Source: Staphylococcus aureus
GTDB taxonomy: Bacteria > Bacillota > Bacilli > Staphylococcales > Staphylococcaceae
NCBI RefSeq assembly: GCF_001027105.1
Contig: NZ_CP011526.1
Coordinates: 1,984,001-2,048,000, forward strand
Reading direction: 5' to 3'
Length of the DNA: 64,000 nt
Under the pieces are notes generated by a model that was not told the DNA's origin, searched no databases, and saw nothing but the letters and a program-made list of their open reading frames with translations. Position numbers and translations under genes: made by a program. This document shows positions 9,373 through 17,966 of the stretch, piece by piece (position 1 is the stretch's first letter; every line of letters starts with the position of its first letter).

Positions 9373-9584
9373 TTAAACAGATTGAGTATATGCATATAAG
9401 ATGATTTTTAACATCATTTTTGGATGATAGGATGTTGCGCCACGATGATGTCTGAATTCATCGAATTCGCTATCAGGTATTGTTTCAACAATTTCATTAA
9501 CATATCGTGAAATATCATTTTGAGGGATTCTAACAGAAGTTTCTATTGGTAGTGTAGTTGGGGCATGTTATAATTTTTATACAT
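9373..9584 (-). pseudogene. IS1182-family transposase, N-terminal remnant with frameshift
   Basis: Read on the minus strand, the ATG at 9584 gives MYKNYNM; the frame then shifts. The next frame reads SVRIPQNDISRYVNEIVE, then EFDEFRHHRGATSYHP and MMLKIILYAYTQSV before stopping at 9373. This matches, from memory, the first 75 or so residues of IS1181/IS1182-type transposases. A single base appears to be missing in the segment read CAACTACACTACCAATAG. A GAGGTG ribosome binding site remains upstream of the ATG. The rest of the element, including the catalytic domain, is absent, so it is non-functional. Confidence 0.75.
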
Positions 9585-9639
9585 AAGGCACCTCGTTAAT
9601 TTAGTTTAGTGGTATTTATTAAATTATAAGAAGGGACCC

Positions 9640-9920
9640 AACACAGAAAATTCATTTTATTGAATTTTACATTTATGTGCAAGTTGGGCAAAGTGTCTTA
9701 TTTTTTAAAAGTATTTCAAAGTAAAATTACATGTTAATACGTAGTATTAATGGCGAGACTCCTGAGGGAGCAGTGCCAGTCGAAGACCAAGGCTGAGACG
9801 GCACCCTAGGAAAGCGAAGCCATTCAATACGAAGTATTGTATAAATAGAGAACAGCAGTAAGATATTTTCTAATTGAAAATTATCTTACTGCTGTTTTTT
9901 AGGGATTTATGTCCCAGCCT
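9640..9920. repeat. Dispersed S. aureus intergenic repeat, STAR-like and stem-loop rich
   Basis: The left end contains a STAR-like motif on the minus strand (TGTGTTGGGTCCC, one mismatch from TNTGTTGNGGCCCN). In the middle, AATACGTAGTATTAATGGC pairs imperfectly with GCCATTCAATACGAAGTATT around a GC-richer core (about 9737-9838). At the right, ACAGCAGTAAGATA... and its complement form a strong hairpin followed by Ts (9852-9900). The flank GGGATTTATGTCCC recurs inverted at about 28210. Such blocks are common between S. aureus genes; I know no established function. Confidence 0.6.
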
Positions 9921-9930
9921 CTAAATGTTA

Positions 9931-10104
9931 TTAGTTATTTTTACTTTCAATATCAGAAATAATTTCTTTAGTTTTTCTTTCAATATCTTCAAAATCTTTT
10001 TTAAAGATATAAGCAAATGCTACTACACCAACACCAGCAACTAATGTTGTAATAGCAACTAAGCTAAATACGAATTTAAACACACATTTAATAAAATTCC
10101 ACAT
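9931..10104 (-). CDS. Small single-pass membrane protein, 57 residues, function unknown
   Basis: The ORF starts MWNFIKCVFKFVFSLVAITT, continues through a hydrophobic segment to about residue 34, and ends in a charged tail (KKDFEDIERKTKEIISDIES). A GAGGTG ribosome binding site lies seven bases before ATG, and two stop codons follow in tandem. The topology is one transmembrane helix with a cytoplasmic or surface amphipathic helix. I do not recognise the family. It stands alone next to the intergenic repeat. Confidence 0.65.
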   Translation of the reverse strand: MWNFIKCVFKFVFSLVAITTLVAGVGVVAFAYIFKKDFEDIERKTKEIISDIESKNN

Positions 10105-10554
10105 CTCAATTTCACCTCTGTTAAATTAAATACCTATCTACATTTCATTATACTATCATATATAGAATAATCATTAAATAAATACCCACTTTCACGAAAT
10201 ATATTCATCAAATTATATAGTGAGCAAGCTAATGATTATTTTCAAAAATGCCGAGGAACCTCTGTTTCAACGTGACATGACCTTATATGCTAATGTTAAC
10301 AATGACTATTATCGTGAATGCTAACTTAAGATTGATATTTATGATAAGATGATTTTAAGTTTTTAACTCAATATCCCCACCATCTATAAAAATATGTTTT
10401 AACTGATTGATAAGTCTTATACACCGAGAAATCACCTCAAACAATTTTATATTTCATTTAGTAAAATATAACTTTATTTAACATGACATTCAATATACAT
10501 ACGATTACTATTTATTTACAATATATTACAACTAAAAAGAAAGGGGCCGATGAT
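10105..10554. other. Intergenic region, no confident gene
   Basis: About 450 bp. It contains one open frame of about 34 codons (10220-10324, read MSKLMIIF...NDYYREC from a GTG) without a ribosome binding site; I do not call it. The remainder is AT-rich and presumably includes the promoters of the flanking divergent genes. Confidence 0.4.
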
Positions 10555-11595
10555 ATGCAACAAGTGACATCAGATATCATGACTTTTAGAGGTTCACATT
10601 TCGAGTTAGGTGTTAAAACTGGTAAATGGCTTCAACAAACACCTCTTCTAAAAAATCGAGAAAAAGAATGGAAAAAACGTGTCCCACGTTTCGATATAGA
10701 TGTAAATGAAACTTATCAAATATTCCAAACATACGCACCTCAAATATGGGAAGAATTAATGGGACTACAAAGTATACTCAAAATGCCAACACGCCAAATT
10801 ATTTTAAACTTTGGACATTATCGTTTTACCGATTTAAAAGAAAGTGGTTGCACGGTCTTTCAAGGCAAAGACTTCATGGTTAGAAATTATGATTACCACC
10901 CTGCAACTTATGATGGTCGCTACTTACTTTATCAACCTACAGATAGCGGTTTAGCTCAAATTGGTCCTGTATCAAGGGTAACTGGAAGAATGGATGGTAT
11001 GAATGAGTCAGGATTAACTATGGGCTATAACTTTATGCACCGGAAGAAACCAGCAAATGGTTTTGTATGTTATATGATTGGTCGTCTAATTCTTGAAAAT
11101 TGCCGAAATGTAACAGAAGCAATCCAATTATTGAAAGAAATACCACACAGAAGCTCATTTAGCTACATACTGATGGACAAATCATTGAACCATGCAATTG
11201 TTGAAGTGACACCGAGATCAATAGATGTTCGTTATGATAATATATGTACAAATCATTTTGAAATATTAACACATGAAAATCGTAATTATACAAAAGAATC
11301 TAAAGAAAGACTGGCGCGTACCATTTCACAAACTAATGATAATTTAGATATGACTACAGCATTTAAGTTATTCAATAATCCTCAGTATGAAATTTACAGT
11401 AAACTATTCAAAAGCTGGTCTGGCACCATCCATACATCAATGTATCAACCTGAAACATTAACTGCATATTTTACATTGGGAGAAAATGCGCCACCAGAAA
11501 TAATAGATTTCAAATCATGGTTAGATGGTCAAGACCTTAATATCACTCACTTTACTGGCAATATAGATACCGACTTAACTTTTGCCAACAAATAA
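10555..11595 (+). CDS. C45-family autoproteolytic acyltransferase/hydrolase (Ntn-hydrolase fold)
   Basis: This 346-residue protein is of the acyl-CoA:6-aminopenicillanate acyltransferase-like family (peptidase C45). These are Ntn hydrolases that self-cleave so that a cysteine becomes the N-terminal nucleophile. The candidate nucleophile is Cys99 in ESGCTVF, followed by MVRNYDYHP and MDGMNESGLTMGYNF, which are conserved in the family. I chose ATG at 10555 (MQQVTSD) because AAAGGGG lies nine bases upstream; the longer frame adds 24 improbable residues. It is monocistronic. The substrate is unknown; amide-bond hydrolysis of a small molecule is inferred from the fold. Confidence 0.8.
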   Translation: MQQVTSDIMTFRGSHFELGVKTGKWLQQTPLLKNREKEWKKRVPRFDIDVNETYQIFQTYAPQIWEELMGLQSILKMPTRQIILNFGHYRFTDLKESGCTVFQGKDFMVRNYDYHPATYDGRYLLYQPTDSGLAQIGPVSRVTGRMDGMNESGLTMGYNFMHRKKPANGFVCYMIGRLILENCRNVTEAIQLLKEIPHRSSFSYILMDKSLNHAIVEVTPRSIDVRYDNICTNHFEILTHENRNYTKESKERLARTISQTNDNLDMTTAFKLFNNPQYEIYSKLFKSWSGTIHTSMYQPETLTAYFTLGENAPPEIIDFKSWLDGQDLNITHFTGNIDTDLTFANK

Positions 11596-11599
11596 ATAA

Positions 11600-11637
11600 C
11601 ACCGATATTAGAGAAATTATGCTTCCTAATATCGGTG
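11600..11637. terminator. Hairpin between convergent genes
   Basis: CACCGATATTAG at 11600-11611 and its complement at 11626-11637 form a 12-bp stem between the C45 gene and the convergent DUF4097 gene. A long T run is lacking, so terminator strength is uncertain. Confidence 0.6.
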
Positions 11638-11651
11638 CTTACATCCTTTAT

Positions 11652-12494
11652 TTATTCAACTTTGATATTACCATCAATCGTATAAAATTCTAAAACATTG
11701 TCGCTTTTCCCAACTTTACCATTAGTAAATGTTTTATTTTTAACTACGCTATCACCCGTTCCCGGATTTAGCTTTAGTATAGTGTCTTCAGGTTTACTAT
11801 CATACTTAAAACGAATATCTCCTTGTTTAGTAGAAGCTTTTGCATCTACTTTTGATGGCATGTTTTTAAATTCAATGTCACCATGATCGTTTAAAAATAT
11901 GGATTGTTTAATTTGACTCTTGTCGATTTGTAGCGTACCAATAACAACTTTAATATTGCTATTTTTAATGTTACTTTTACTAATATAAGTAGAACTATTA
12001 TTTGTCTTTGAATCTAGTGCGTCAAGATTTGAGTTTTTAATAACTACTTCACCGTTAATGCTTTGAATACTTGTGTTCTCTAAATCAACATCACTGATTC
12101 TAACACTTCCTGCTCCAGATGATAGATTTAAACGTTTAATCATTTTATCAGGCATTTCAATCGTTAACGTTTTCTTATTCTCATGAAAAGGATTCATATC
12201 AATTGCATATCCTCTTGTCTTAGACCTTTTATCACTAATCTTCAACGTCTTATCTACTATATTAATTAATATATCATTGTCACCATCATATTTAACTCTA
12301 AATTGATTCCCCCGTTTTATACGAAGTTCTGTACTATCCAAATTTATAGATACATTGTCAAAAGCATCGTCTTTGAATGTTTTATCATATTGTTTAGTAC
12401 CATATTTGTTTTTATCATAGCTGAACCAAATAATGGTTGCTGCTGTAAAAAAGACAACAAACACTAAAAGCCCAATAAAAAAGAATTTCTTCAT
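11652..12494 (-). CDS. DUF4097 beta-strand repeat protein with one N-terminal membrane anchor
   Basis: This 280-residue protein has an N-terminal hydrophobic helix (FFFIGLLVFVVFFTAATIIWF) with a following extracytoplasmic domain of short beta-strand repeats (VSINLDSTELRIKRG, RLNLSSGAGSVRISDV, TSIQSINGEVVIKNS, IEFKNMP...DIRFKYDS). That is the adhesin-like beta-solenoid of DUF4097. Its ATG overlaps the TGA of the upstream DUF1700 gene (TCAT on the plus strand at 12491-12494), so the two are translationally coupled. In Firmicutes such pairs belong to PadR-linked envelope-stress modules. The exact function is unknown. Confidence 0.8.
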   Translation of the reverse strand: MKKFFFIGLLVFVVFFTAATIIWFSYDKNKYGTKQYDKTFKDDAFDNVSINLDSTELRIKRGNQFRVKYDGDNDILINIVDKTLKISDKRSKTRGYAIDMNPFHENKKTLTIEMPDKMIKRLNLSSGAGSVRISDVDLENTSIQSINGEVVIKNSNLDALDSKTNNSSTYISKSNIKNSNIKVVIGTLQIDKSQIKQSIFLNDHGDIEFKNMPSKVDAKASTKQGDIRFKYDSKPEDTILKLNPGTGDSVVKNKTFTNGKVGKSDNVLEFYTIDGNIKVE

Positions 12495-13048
12495 TTTCTA
12501 ACGCTTCCTTTGACAGTTTTAATATACCAAAGTAAATATTTTAAGATTAAACGATAAATGTATTCTAAAATCTTAAATATGACAATGATAAATACTAATC
12601 CTAATCCTGAATATGATATGGCAAAAAATACATTACTAATTGAGTCCACAATTCCTCTGGATATTGCTGATGCTAATAAAATAATTGGACAAAACAGCAG
12701 CAAAAGTGATATTAAAAATAATGCTAATACAAATAATCCAACTATAGATACTGGTATAAGGATGACAAAAATAGATAGAATGCCTAAACTTAATGAAGCA
12801 GCAACAGCTCTTGAAATATTTTCAAATGTTGGTTTAGATTCAGCATAATCAATAACACTTCTAGCTTTTGTTTCAGCTGCAACATCTTGTGGGTCTTTTA
12901 ACTTCTTTAAAATTTCCCCTTCATCAACGCCATTAAGTTCTTGCTCATAAAAATAACGTTCATATTCATACATTTTTTGATCTCTTAAATGCCTAGGTAG
13001 CGCATCAAGTGCTGTTTCTAATTCATTTAAATAAGTAATCTTGTTCAT
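12491..13048 (-). CDS. DUF1700 (HAAS-domain) membrane protein
   Basis: This protein of about 185 residues has an N-terminal soluble HAAS-type domain (NKITYLNELETALDALPRHL ... EYERYFYEQELNGVDEGEILKKLKDPQDVAAETKA), followed by about three hydrophobic segments (SLSLGILSIFVILIPVS, LFVLALFLISLLLLFCPIILLAS, and GLGLVFIIVIFKIL). HAAS domains signal to a partner, usually a PadR-type regulator gene just upstream. No PadR gene is present here, so either regulation differs or the regulator is elsewhere. I prefer ATG at 13048 (MNKITY), with GGGATGA nine bases upstream, to the GTG at 13057. Confidence 0.78.
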   Translation of the reverse strand: MNKITYLNELETALDALPRHLRDQKMYEYERYFYEQELNGVDEGEILKKLKDPQDVAAETKARSVIDYAESKPTFENISRAVAASLSLGILSIFVILIPVSIVGLFVLALFLISLLLLFCPIILLASAISRGIVDSISNVFFAISYSGLGLVFIIVIFKILEYIYRLILKYLLWYIKTVKGSVRK

Positions 13049-13107
13049 ATAGGTCACTCATCCCAATAAAATTATTCATTCGTTTTTTATAACTTTAAGA
13101 CCTAAAG

Positions 13108-13593
13108 CTATTTACTAAAAAATTCAATACGTTTAATTTCTAAATCTTGATAAAGTAAGTTTAATTTTAAATGGTTATCTCTATCAATATACTTTACCGA
13201 TGAGAAATCATTGCCAACTTTTGTTCTTTTATATCCGAATCCAAGATTTTCAATCGCGTTATTTATCGGCGAACCAATTCCCCCATCAAAATTAGTATGT
13301 ATCTTTTCATCTCTTACTAATATTATCCCCTTAACGATGTTATCCTTTTCTCTCACTTTAACGGTAAGATCAGGGTGAGCTTTACTGTTATAAAATTTAA
13401 AACGATCAAACTTAATTTTTTTATTTACTTCATAGCCTTTTTTATCAAACTTCTCATTTAATTTAATATCGTTTATTTCAAGATTAGACAAATCCACAGT
13501 TTTCGTATGACGATATTGATATAAACCAATTAATACACCAAAAGAACAGATTAAAAATAATATAAACACAACCCAGCGATTTTGAATACGCAC
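13108..13593 (-). CDS. Membrane-anchored protein of unknown function
   Basis: The gene product has about 161 residues. It has an N-terminal hydrophobic segment (VVFILFLICSFGVLIGLYQY) preceded by basic residues, then a hydrophilic extracytoplasmic domain of mixed alpha/beta character ending DLEIKRIEFFSK. I chose a GTG start at 13593 because GAAAGGGTG lies six bases upstream; the frame can be extended 13 codons without a good site. I do not recognise a family. It lies 60 bp upstream of the DUF1700/DUF4097 pair on the same strand and may form an operon with it. Confidence 0.65.
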   Translation of the reverse strand: MRIQNRWVVFILFLICSFGVLIGLYQYRHTKTVDLSNLEINDIKLNEKFDKKGYEVNKKIKFDRFKFYNSKAHPDLTVKVREKDNIVKGIILVRDEKIHTNFDGGIGSPINNAIENLGFGYKRTKVGNDFSSVKYIDRDNHLKLNLLYQDLEIKRIEFFSK

Positions 13594-13752
13594 TGATGTC
13601 ACCCTTTCTTTGTACTTATTTAAATATAGCATAAGGTGCTTCCCGTTTCATCCTTAACAAAAATTAACAAAGAATTTGCAATTAATTTATTTCATTACCT
13701 TTTATTACTATAAATTGGTATAATGTTGTAAATGCTAAAGGAGGTTTTTACA

Positions 13753-14316
13753 ATGACAAATTTAGAAACTTATTTCAAAAATAGCCAACCCTTAAATGAA
13801 TACATTGATGGAATGAAGACAAATCAAGATACCGTTCTCAGTATCTATCAATCATTTGAGTTACCAGAAGATGATTCACGCATCAAAAAAATAAAAGAGA
13901 TGAATTATTCTAAAGTATTAGTAATTACTGAAGACTGGTGTGGAGATGCAATGATGAATCTCCCAATTCTAAAACACATCAGTGAAGCATTAAATTTAGA
14001 AGTACGCGTGTTCCATAGAGATGATGATACAAAACTGATCGATCAATATTTAACAAATGGTAAATCACGTGCAATTCCTATCTTCGTATTCTTGAATGAT
14101 CAATTCGAACAAGAAACAGTTTGGGGACCAAGAGCAAATGAAGTCCAAAAATTTGTAACTGATGTTCGTGCTGATAAATTACCGAGCAAAGATCATCCAG
14201 ACTATGCAGATTTAGAAAAAGAAACACACTTAGTGATATCAAACCGCTATAAAACTGACGCTTCATTTTGGAAAGCAGTTTATAATTCCATCCTAAATAA
14301 ATTAGAAAATAAATAA
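13753..14316 (+). CDS. Thioredoxin-family protein
   Basis: This is a 187-residue cytosolic protein. A thioredoxin-like core begins with KVLVITEDWCGDAMMNLPIL; the usual WCxxC motif is reduced to WCGDA with a single cysteine. It continues with VRVFHRDDDTKLIDQYLTNGKSRAIPIFVFL, in which the cis-proline motif RAIPIF is conserved. Single-cysteine members of this type are thought to act through thiol exchange, possibly with bacillithiol; this is inference. ATG at 13753 follows AAAGGAGG at good spacing, so the seven earlier codons are rejected. It converges on pmtD. Confidence 0.8.
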   Translation: MTNLETYFKNSQPLNEYIDGMKTNQDTVLSIYQSFELPEDDSRIKKIKEMNYSKVLVITEDWCGDAMMNLPILKHISEALNLEVRVFHRDDDTKLIDQYLTNGKSRAIPIFVFLNDQFEQETVWGPRANEVQKFVTDVRADKLPSKDHPDYADLEKETHLVISNRYKTDASFWKAVYNSILNKLENK

Positions 14317-14334
14317 ATTTACAATAAGACAAAC

Positions 14335-14371
14335 TTTGAGGTTGGGAAAATTTAAAATTCCCAACCTCAAA
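14335..14371. terminator. Bidirectional terminator between the thioredoxin-like gene and pmtD
   Basis: A perfect 14-bp stem (TTTGAGGTTGGGAA at 14335-14348 and its complement at 14358-14371) with a 9-base loop lies between convergent genes. Confidence 0.85.
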
Positions 14372-14381
14372 ATTATTTTTA

Positions 14382-15122
14382 TTAAATGTCTTTTTTAGCG
14401 ACATATAAGATATTCAAAATGAAGAATATCACTATAGAACCTAATGAAATTACCCATTGCCAATTGCTAAAATCAAAGTTAGAGCTAATCATTTTATCAG
14501 TTAAGTAAGCAAAAGGGATATAATCAAAAGCATCTAAAACTTTTTCACCGTATCTTGGGATAAATGTAATAAAAGGTTTAATAAACGGTACAATGAGTAC
14601 TAAAAATACACCTAATGAAAATATCATTGCTGTTTTTTGTGATGCAAGTGTGATTAAGAATAAAAACAAGCCAAAGAATAGTAAAAAGATTAGGAAGAAC
14701 CATAAATTATCTACATATTTAGAAAACGCCAAATTTTTTCCATTACTAGATGCCTGCACAACAATCAAAATCACATAATGAATTAATGCAAATAATATTG
14801 AAATTAAAATAATTGAAATTGTTTTCGAAATAATGTATCCAACGCGTGTTTTAACTTTACTCATATATAGTTGAATTGTACCTTGTGAAAAATCACGCGT
14901 AATTGTCTTAACAACAAACATTAATCCAATTATTAACAATAACCATTTTGCTGCAGCAAATACAGATCCATAGACAATAATATGTTTCGGGTTATCCATC
15001 GAATTTGCCATAAGTATACTTTGAGTTGCAATCAAACTAGATACGACTAGTATCGCTAAATATGTTAAAGGACTTTTAAATATACTATAAAAATCATACT
15101 TAACTAAATTTAAAATTCTCAT
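14382..15122 (-). CDS. pmtD: PSM exporter ABC permease PmtD
   Basis: This 246-residue ABC-2-type membrane protein has about six hydrophobic helices (for example YLAILVVSSLIATQSIL, LLLIIGLMFVVKTI, FLIFLLFFGLFLFLITLAS, WVISLGSIVIFFILNILYV). It is the last gene of the five-gene pmt operon and overlaps the pmtC stop by one base. From established knowledge, PmtB and PmtD form the channel and PmtA and PmtC the ATPases of the transporter that secretes phenol-soluble modulins and gives producer immunity. The gene is assigned chiefly by its order within the operon. Confidence 0.88.
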   Translation of the reverse strand: MRILNLVKYDFYSIFKSPLTYLAILVVSSLIATQSILMANSMDNPKHIIVYGSVFAAAKWLLLIIGLMFVVKTITRDFSQGTIQLYMSKVKTRVGYIISKTISIILISILFALIHYVILIVVQASSNGKNLAFSKYVDNLWFFLIFLLFFGLFLFLITLASQKTAMIFSLGVFLVLIVPFIKPFITFIPRYGEKVLDAFDYIPFAYLTDKMISSNFDFSNWQWVISLGSIVIFFILNILYVAKKDI

Positions 15123-15994
15123 TATTTATCACCTCTTTGATTTATATTGAAGTACGTATCACGCAATGAACTTTTACGTGTTTCAATATATTTCGGATAA
15201 ATATCTAATTCAGATAATGCTTTTAGTATAACTTGATAATTTTTTTGTGCATTGATCATTAAATGTCCGTCTGCTTTGTCGACATTTTGTAATTGGAAAT
15301 GCTCTGCAAGATATTTTTCAGTTCTATCAAAGTCTTTATGATCAACAGTAACTATCGTTGTGTCAGATGCAACACCTTCCTCCATGTTTACATCTTGAAC
15401 AAAATGTCCGTCTCTTAAAAATACAGCTCTATCACAAATTAATTCAATATCTTCTAACTTATGACTTGATATTAGAATTCTCATATCAAGTTCATTTACT
15501 AAAGACTTAATTGTAGTCAGCACATCAATTGAGCCATCTGGATCCATACCATTTGTAGGCTCATCCAAGATTAAAAATTTAGGTTTATTCATTAAAGATA
15601 CTGCAATTGCTAACTTTTGCTTCATCCCCATTGAATATTTCTTAACTTTCTTTTTAATATAAGGTCTCATACCAAATGCATCTATAATTTTGTCTGTGTA
15701 TGCTTTATCAAAACCCTTACCTAATACTTGTGCAAATAATTTCAAGTTATACAATCCTGATTTATTATCATATAATTTAGGATGCTCAATTAAAAAACCG
15801 ATATTATCTGCATTATCAATATCTACTTTTCCATCAAATTTAATAATATTACCATTCATTACTTTCATAACGGTTGTTTTACCAACACCGTTTTTTCCTA
15901 TTAATCCGACAATTCTACTATCGCCAAAGTCAAAATCAATATCATTTAAAACGACATTTGAGCCGTATTTTTTTGTAATATGTTCTAATTTCAT
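15122..15994 (-). CDS. pmtC: PSM exporter ATPase PmtC
   Basis: This is a 290-residue ABC ATPase. Walker A is GLIGKNGVGKTTVMK (about residues 30-44), the signature is KKYSMGMKQKLAIA, Walker B is LIDLDEPTNG-like (KFLILDEPTNGMDP), and the switch histidine lies in RILISSHKLEDIE. The C-terminal third is the variable accessory domain. It overlaps pmtB by 4 bp and pmtD by 1 bp, which indicates translational coupling. It energises export of phenol-soluble modulins together with PmtA. Confidence 0.9.
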   Translation of the reverse strand: MKLEHITKKYGSNVVLNDIDFDFGDSRIVGLIGKNGVGKTTVMKVMNGNIIKFDGKVDIDNADNIGFLIEHPKLYDNKSGLYNLKLFAQVLGKGFDKAYTDKIIDAFGMRPYIKKKVKKYSMGMKQKLAIAVSLMNKPKFLILDEPTNGMDPDGSIDVLTTIKSLVNELDMRILISSHKLEDIELICDRAVFLRDGHFVQDVNMEEGVASDTTIVTVDHKDFDRTEKYLAEHFQLQNVDKADGHLMINAQKNYQVILKALSELDIYPKYIETRKSSLRDTYFNINQRGDK

Positions 15995-16671
15995 CGACTG
16001 CCTCCTTTAAATTTTCTAGTATTTATTTTATTGAGCTGTTTAAAATAATTAACAATAAGTATAACAATGCTTATAATTAGAAAACCAATATTTAAAATAT
16101 ATGAATATAAATCTGGGAATGATGATTGACTTAGAACAAAATAATTCACCAATACTATTGCAATTGAAAATAAAAATGGAACTAAAATGATAATAGTAAA
16201 CACGTATATACCATATGGCACTTTGACTCTACGCAATTCTGTAAATTGACTAAATGCAATTGGTATAGACAAGAAGTTAGATATGACAAATGCATATGCA
16301 GTTGAAAAATAGATTGAATTTGGTTCAATCACATCTGCTTCATAAGCATATAAACTAATAACAAGCGTTCCAATTAATGTTAAAACAATGCATGTAATAT
16401 AGTTGGCATTAAGCAATTGTTTTTTTGACACTGGTAAACTCATATAAAAATAATATGAATCATTACCACCTAATCTACGATTGAGTCTAAATAAGTGACC
16501 AGCATCTAAAATCCAAATAATCAATATTGTTGGACTTATAAAAGATTGCAATAAGTAAAAGAACTTTGTTGAGTCAAGCATTATATAAAAAGGATATAAG
16601 GTTAATAATAGAACATAGATGATAAGTGTATATCGTCGTAATTTAAAATTCCTAATTAACAATGCCTTCAT
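15991..16671 (-). CDS. pmtB: PSM exporter ABC permease PmtB
   Basis: This 226-residue integral membrane protein has six predicted helices (TLIIYVLLLTLYPFYIML, FISPTILIIWILDAG, ITCIVLTLIGTLVISLYAY, AYAFVISNFLSIPIAFSQF, IYVFTIIILVPFLFSIAIVLV, NIGFLIISIVILIVNYF). The cytoplasmic loop SYYFYMSLPVSKKQL is typical of ABC-2 permeases. It begins directly after the pmtA stop and overlaps pmtC by 4 bp. It pairs with PmtD to form the PSM translocation path. Confidence 0.88.
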   Translation of the reverse strand: MKALLIRNFKLRRYTLIIYVLLLTLYPFYIMLDSTKFFYLLQSFISPTILIIWILDAGHLFRLNRRLGGNDSYYFYMSLPVSKKQLLNANYITCIVLTLIGTLVISLYAYEADVIEPNSIYFSTAYAFVISNFLSIPIAFSQFTELRRVKVPYGIYVFTIIILVPFLFSIAIVLVNYFVLSQSSFPDLYSYILNIGFLIISIVILIVNYFKQLNKINTRKFKGGSR

Positions 16672-17568
16672 TTAAAAACCTTCTTCCATCAATTTGATGT
16701 TTTCATGATATTTAGGTTTTCTCTTTTCAAGATAAACCATTAAGTTCTCAATAGAAGGTGTAGTGATATTCACTTTATGACCTAAAATTTCTTTAAATAC
16801 TTGCGCATGTTCTGTTAATCCTATAAATCCCGTACGCTTATGTTCTTCATAAATAAGTAGAGATGCTAATTCATCATCAAGGTCCTCAATAGCACCACTC
16901 ACAACTTGATATCTTTGTAACAGTTGTTCTTTTGAACCATTTAAGATAACTTCACCGTCACTTAAGTGAATGATATAATCAGCTATTTTTTCTAAATCTG
17001 AGATAATGTGTGTCGACATGAATATTGTTTTATTTTCATCAATTAATTCTTGCTGAATTATCTCCAATAGCTCATTTCTAGCTAAGGGATCAAGACCTGA
17101 AGTAGGCTCATCAAAAATATACAATTCAGCATGATGTGAAAATGCAACTGCTAGTGATAATTTCATTTTCATCCCAGTCGAAAATGTTTTTATTGATTTA
17201 TTGATTGGTAAATCGAACTTTTCAAGATAAAATTCAAATACTTGATGGTCCCATTTACGATAAAAAGGGGCAATCATTTTTTCAAGTTGCTTCGTAGTCC
17301 ATCTCTCATTAAAATAATTTTCAGAGTAAACAAACCCAATTCTATTCTTTAACTCTATCGGATTGAGAGCCATATCCTCTTCTAATACTCTAATAACACC
17401 AGTTTGTGGTTGATACAAATCCATAATTAACCTTATTATTGTGGTTTTACCAGCGCCATTTCTACCAATAAAACCAGTGACGAATCCTTGAGGAACTTTG
17501 AAAGAGATATTCTTTAAATTAAACTGATCACTTGAATAATTAACATTACTTAATTCTATGGCATTCAT
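16672..17568 (-). CDS. pmtA: PSM exporter ATPase PmtA
   Basis: This is a 298-residue ABC ATPase. Walker A is GFIGRNGAGKTTIIR (about residues 32-46), the signature is FSTGMKMKLSLA, Walker B is LYIFDEPTSGLDP, and the H-loop is IFMSTHIISDLEK. Its start overlaps the pmtR stop by 4 bp, so regulator and transporter are read as one unit. It resembles GntR-linked ATPases of the YtrB type. PSM export is the known role of this operon in S. aureus. Confidence 0.9.
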   Translation of the reverse strand: MNAIELSNVNYSSDQFNLKNISFKVPQGFVTGFIGRNGAGKTTIIRLIMDLYQPQTGVIRVLEEDMALNPIELKNRIGFVYSENYFNERWTTKQLEKMIAPFYRKWDHQVFEFYLEKFDLPINKSIKTFSTGMKMKLSLAVAFSHHAELYIFDEPTSGLDPLARNELLEIIQQELIDENKTIFMSTHIISDLEKIADYIIHLSDGEVILNGSKEQLLQRYQVVSGAIEDLDDELASLLIYEEHKRTGFIGLTEHAQVFKEILGHKVNITTPSIENLMVYLEKRKPKYHENIKLMEEGF

Positions 17569-17945
17569 GATGATTCCTCCTCATAAATGAACGTTAAAAT
17601 ATCCTGCAGTTCCTCAAGTGACATTTCGATGGCTTGCGCTTCATTAACCAATTCTTTAACCAAATTTTCAATGGTAAAAAATTGTTTCTCTTTTAAAATA
17701 GAACTATCTTGCTCCTTAACAAAGGTCCCTTTTCCTCTAATTGTTGTAACAAAACCGTCTTTCTCTAAATCTTCATAAGCACGTTTGGTAGTAATCAAAC
17801 TTACTTGAAGATCTTTGGCAAGTTCTCTCATTGACGGCAAATGCTCTCCAGGAGCAACATGTCCCTTTAAAATATTTTGTTTTACTTGTTGCTTAATCTG
17901 TTCATAAATCGGAAAATCACTATTGTTTTTTAAAATTATTTTCAT
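17565..17945 (-). CDS. pmtR: GntR-family repressor of the pmt operon
   Basis: This 126-residue YtrA-subfamily GntR regulator has a winged-helix domain over residues 1-75 (PIYEQIKQQVKQNILKG, then HLPSMRELAKDLQVSLITTKRAYEDLEKDGFVTTIRGKGTFV) and a short helical dimerisation tail. It represses pmt until phenol-soluble modulins bind it. I use ATG at 17945, preceded by AGGGGG; the longer frame would run through the promoter repeats. Its own operator candidates lie immediately upstream. Confidence 0.92.
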   Translation of the reverse strand: MKIILKNNSDFPIYEQIKQQVKQNILKGHVAPGEHLPSMRELAKDLQVSLITTKRAYEDLEKDGFVTTIRGKGTFVKEQDSSILKEKQFFTIENLVKELVNEAQAIEMSLEELQDILTFIYEEESS

Positions 17946-17966
17946 CAACGTCCCCCTATCAACTTC

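Noticed and set aside
10220-10324. Short ORF MSKLMIIF... to NDYYREC
   Set aside because: No ribosome binding site and too short to support without conservation data.
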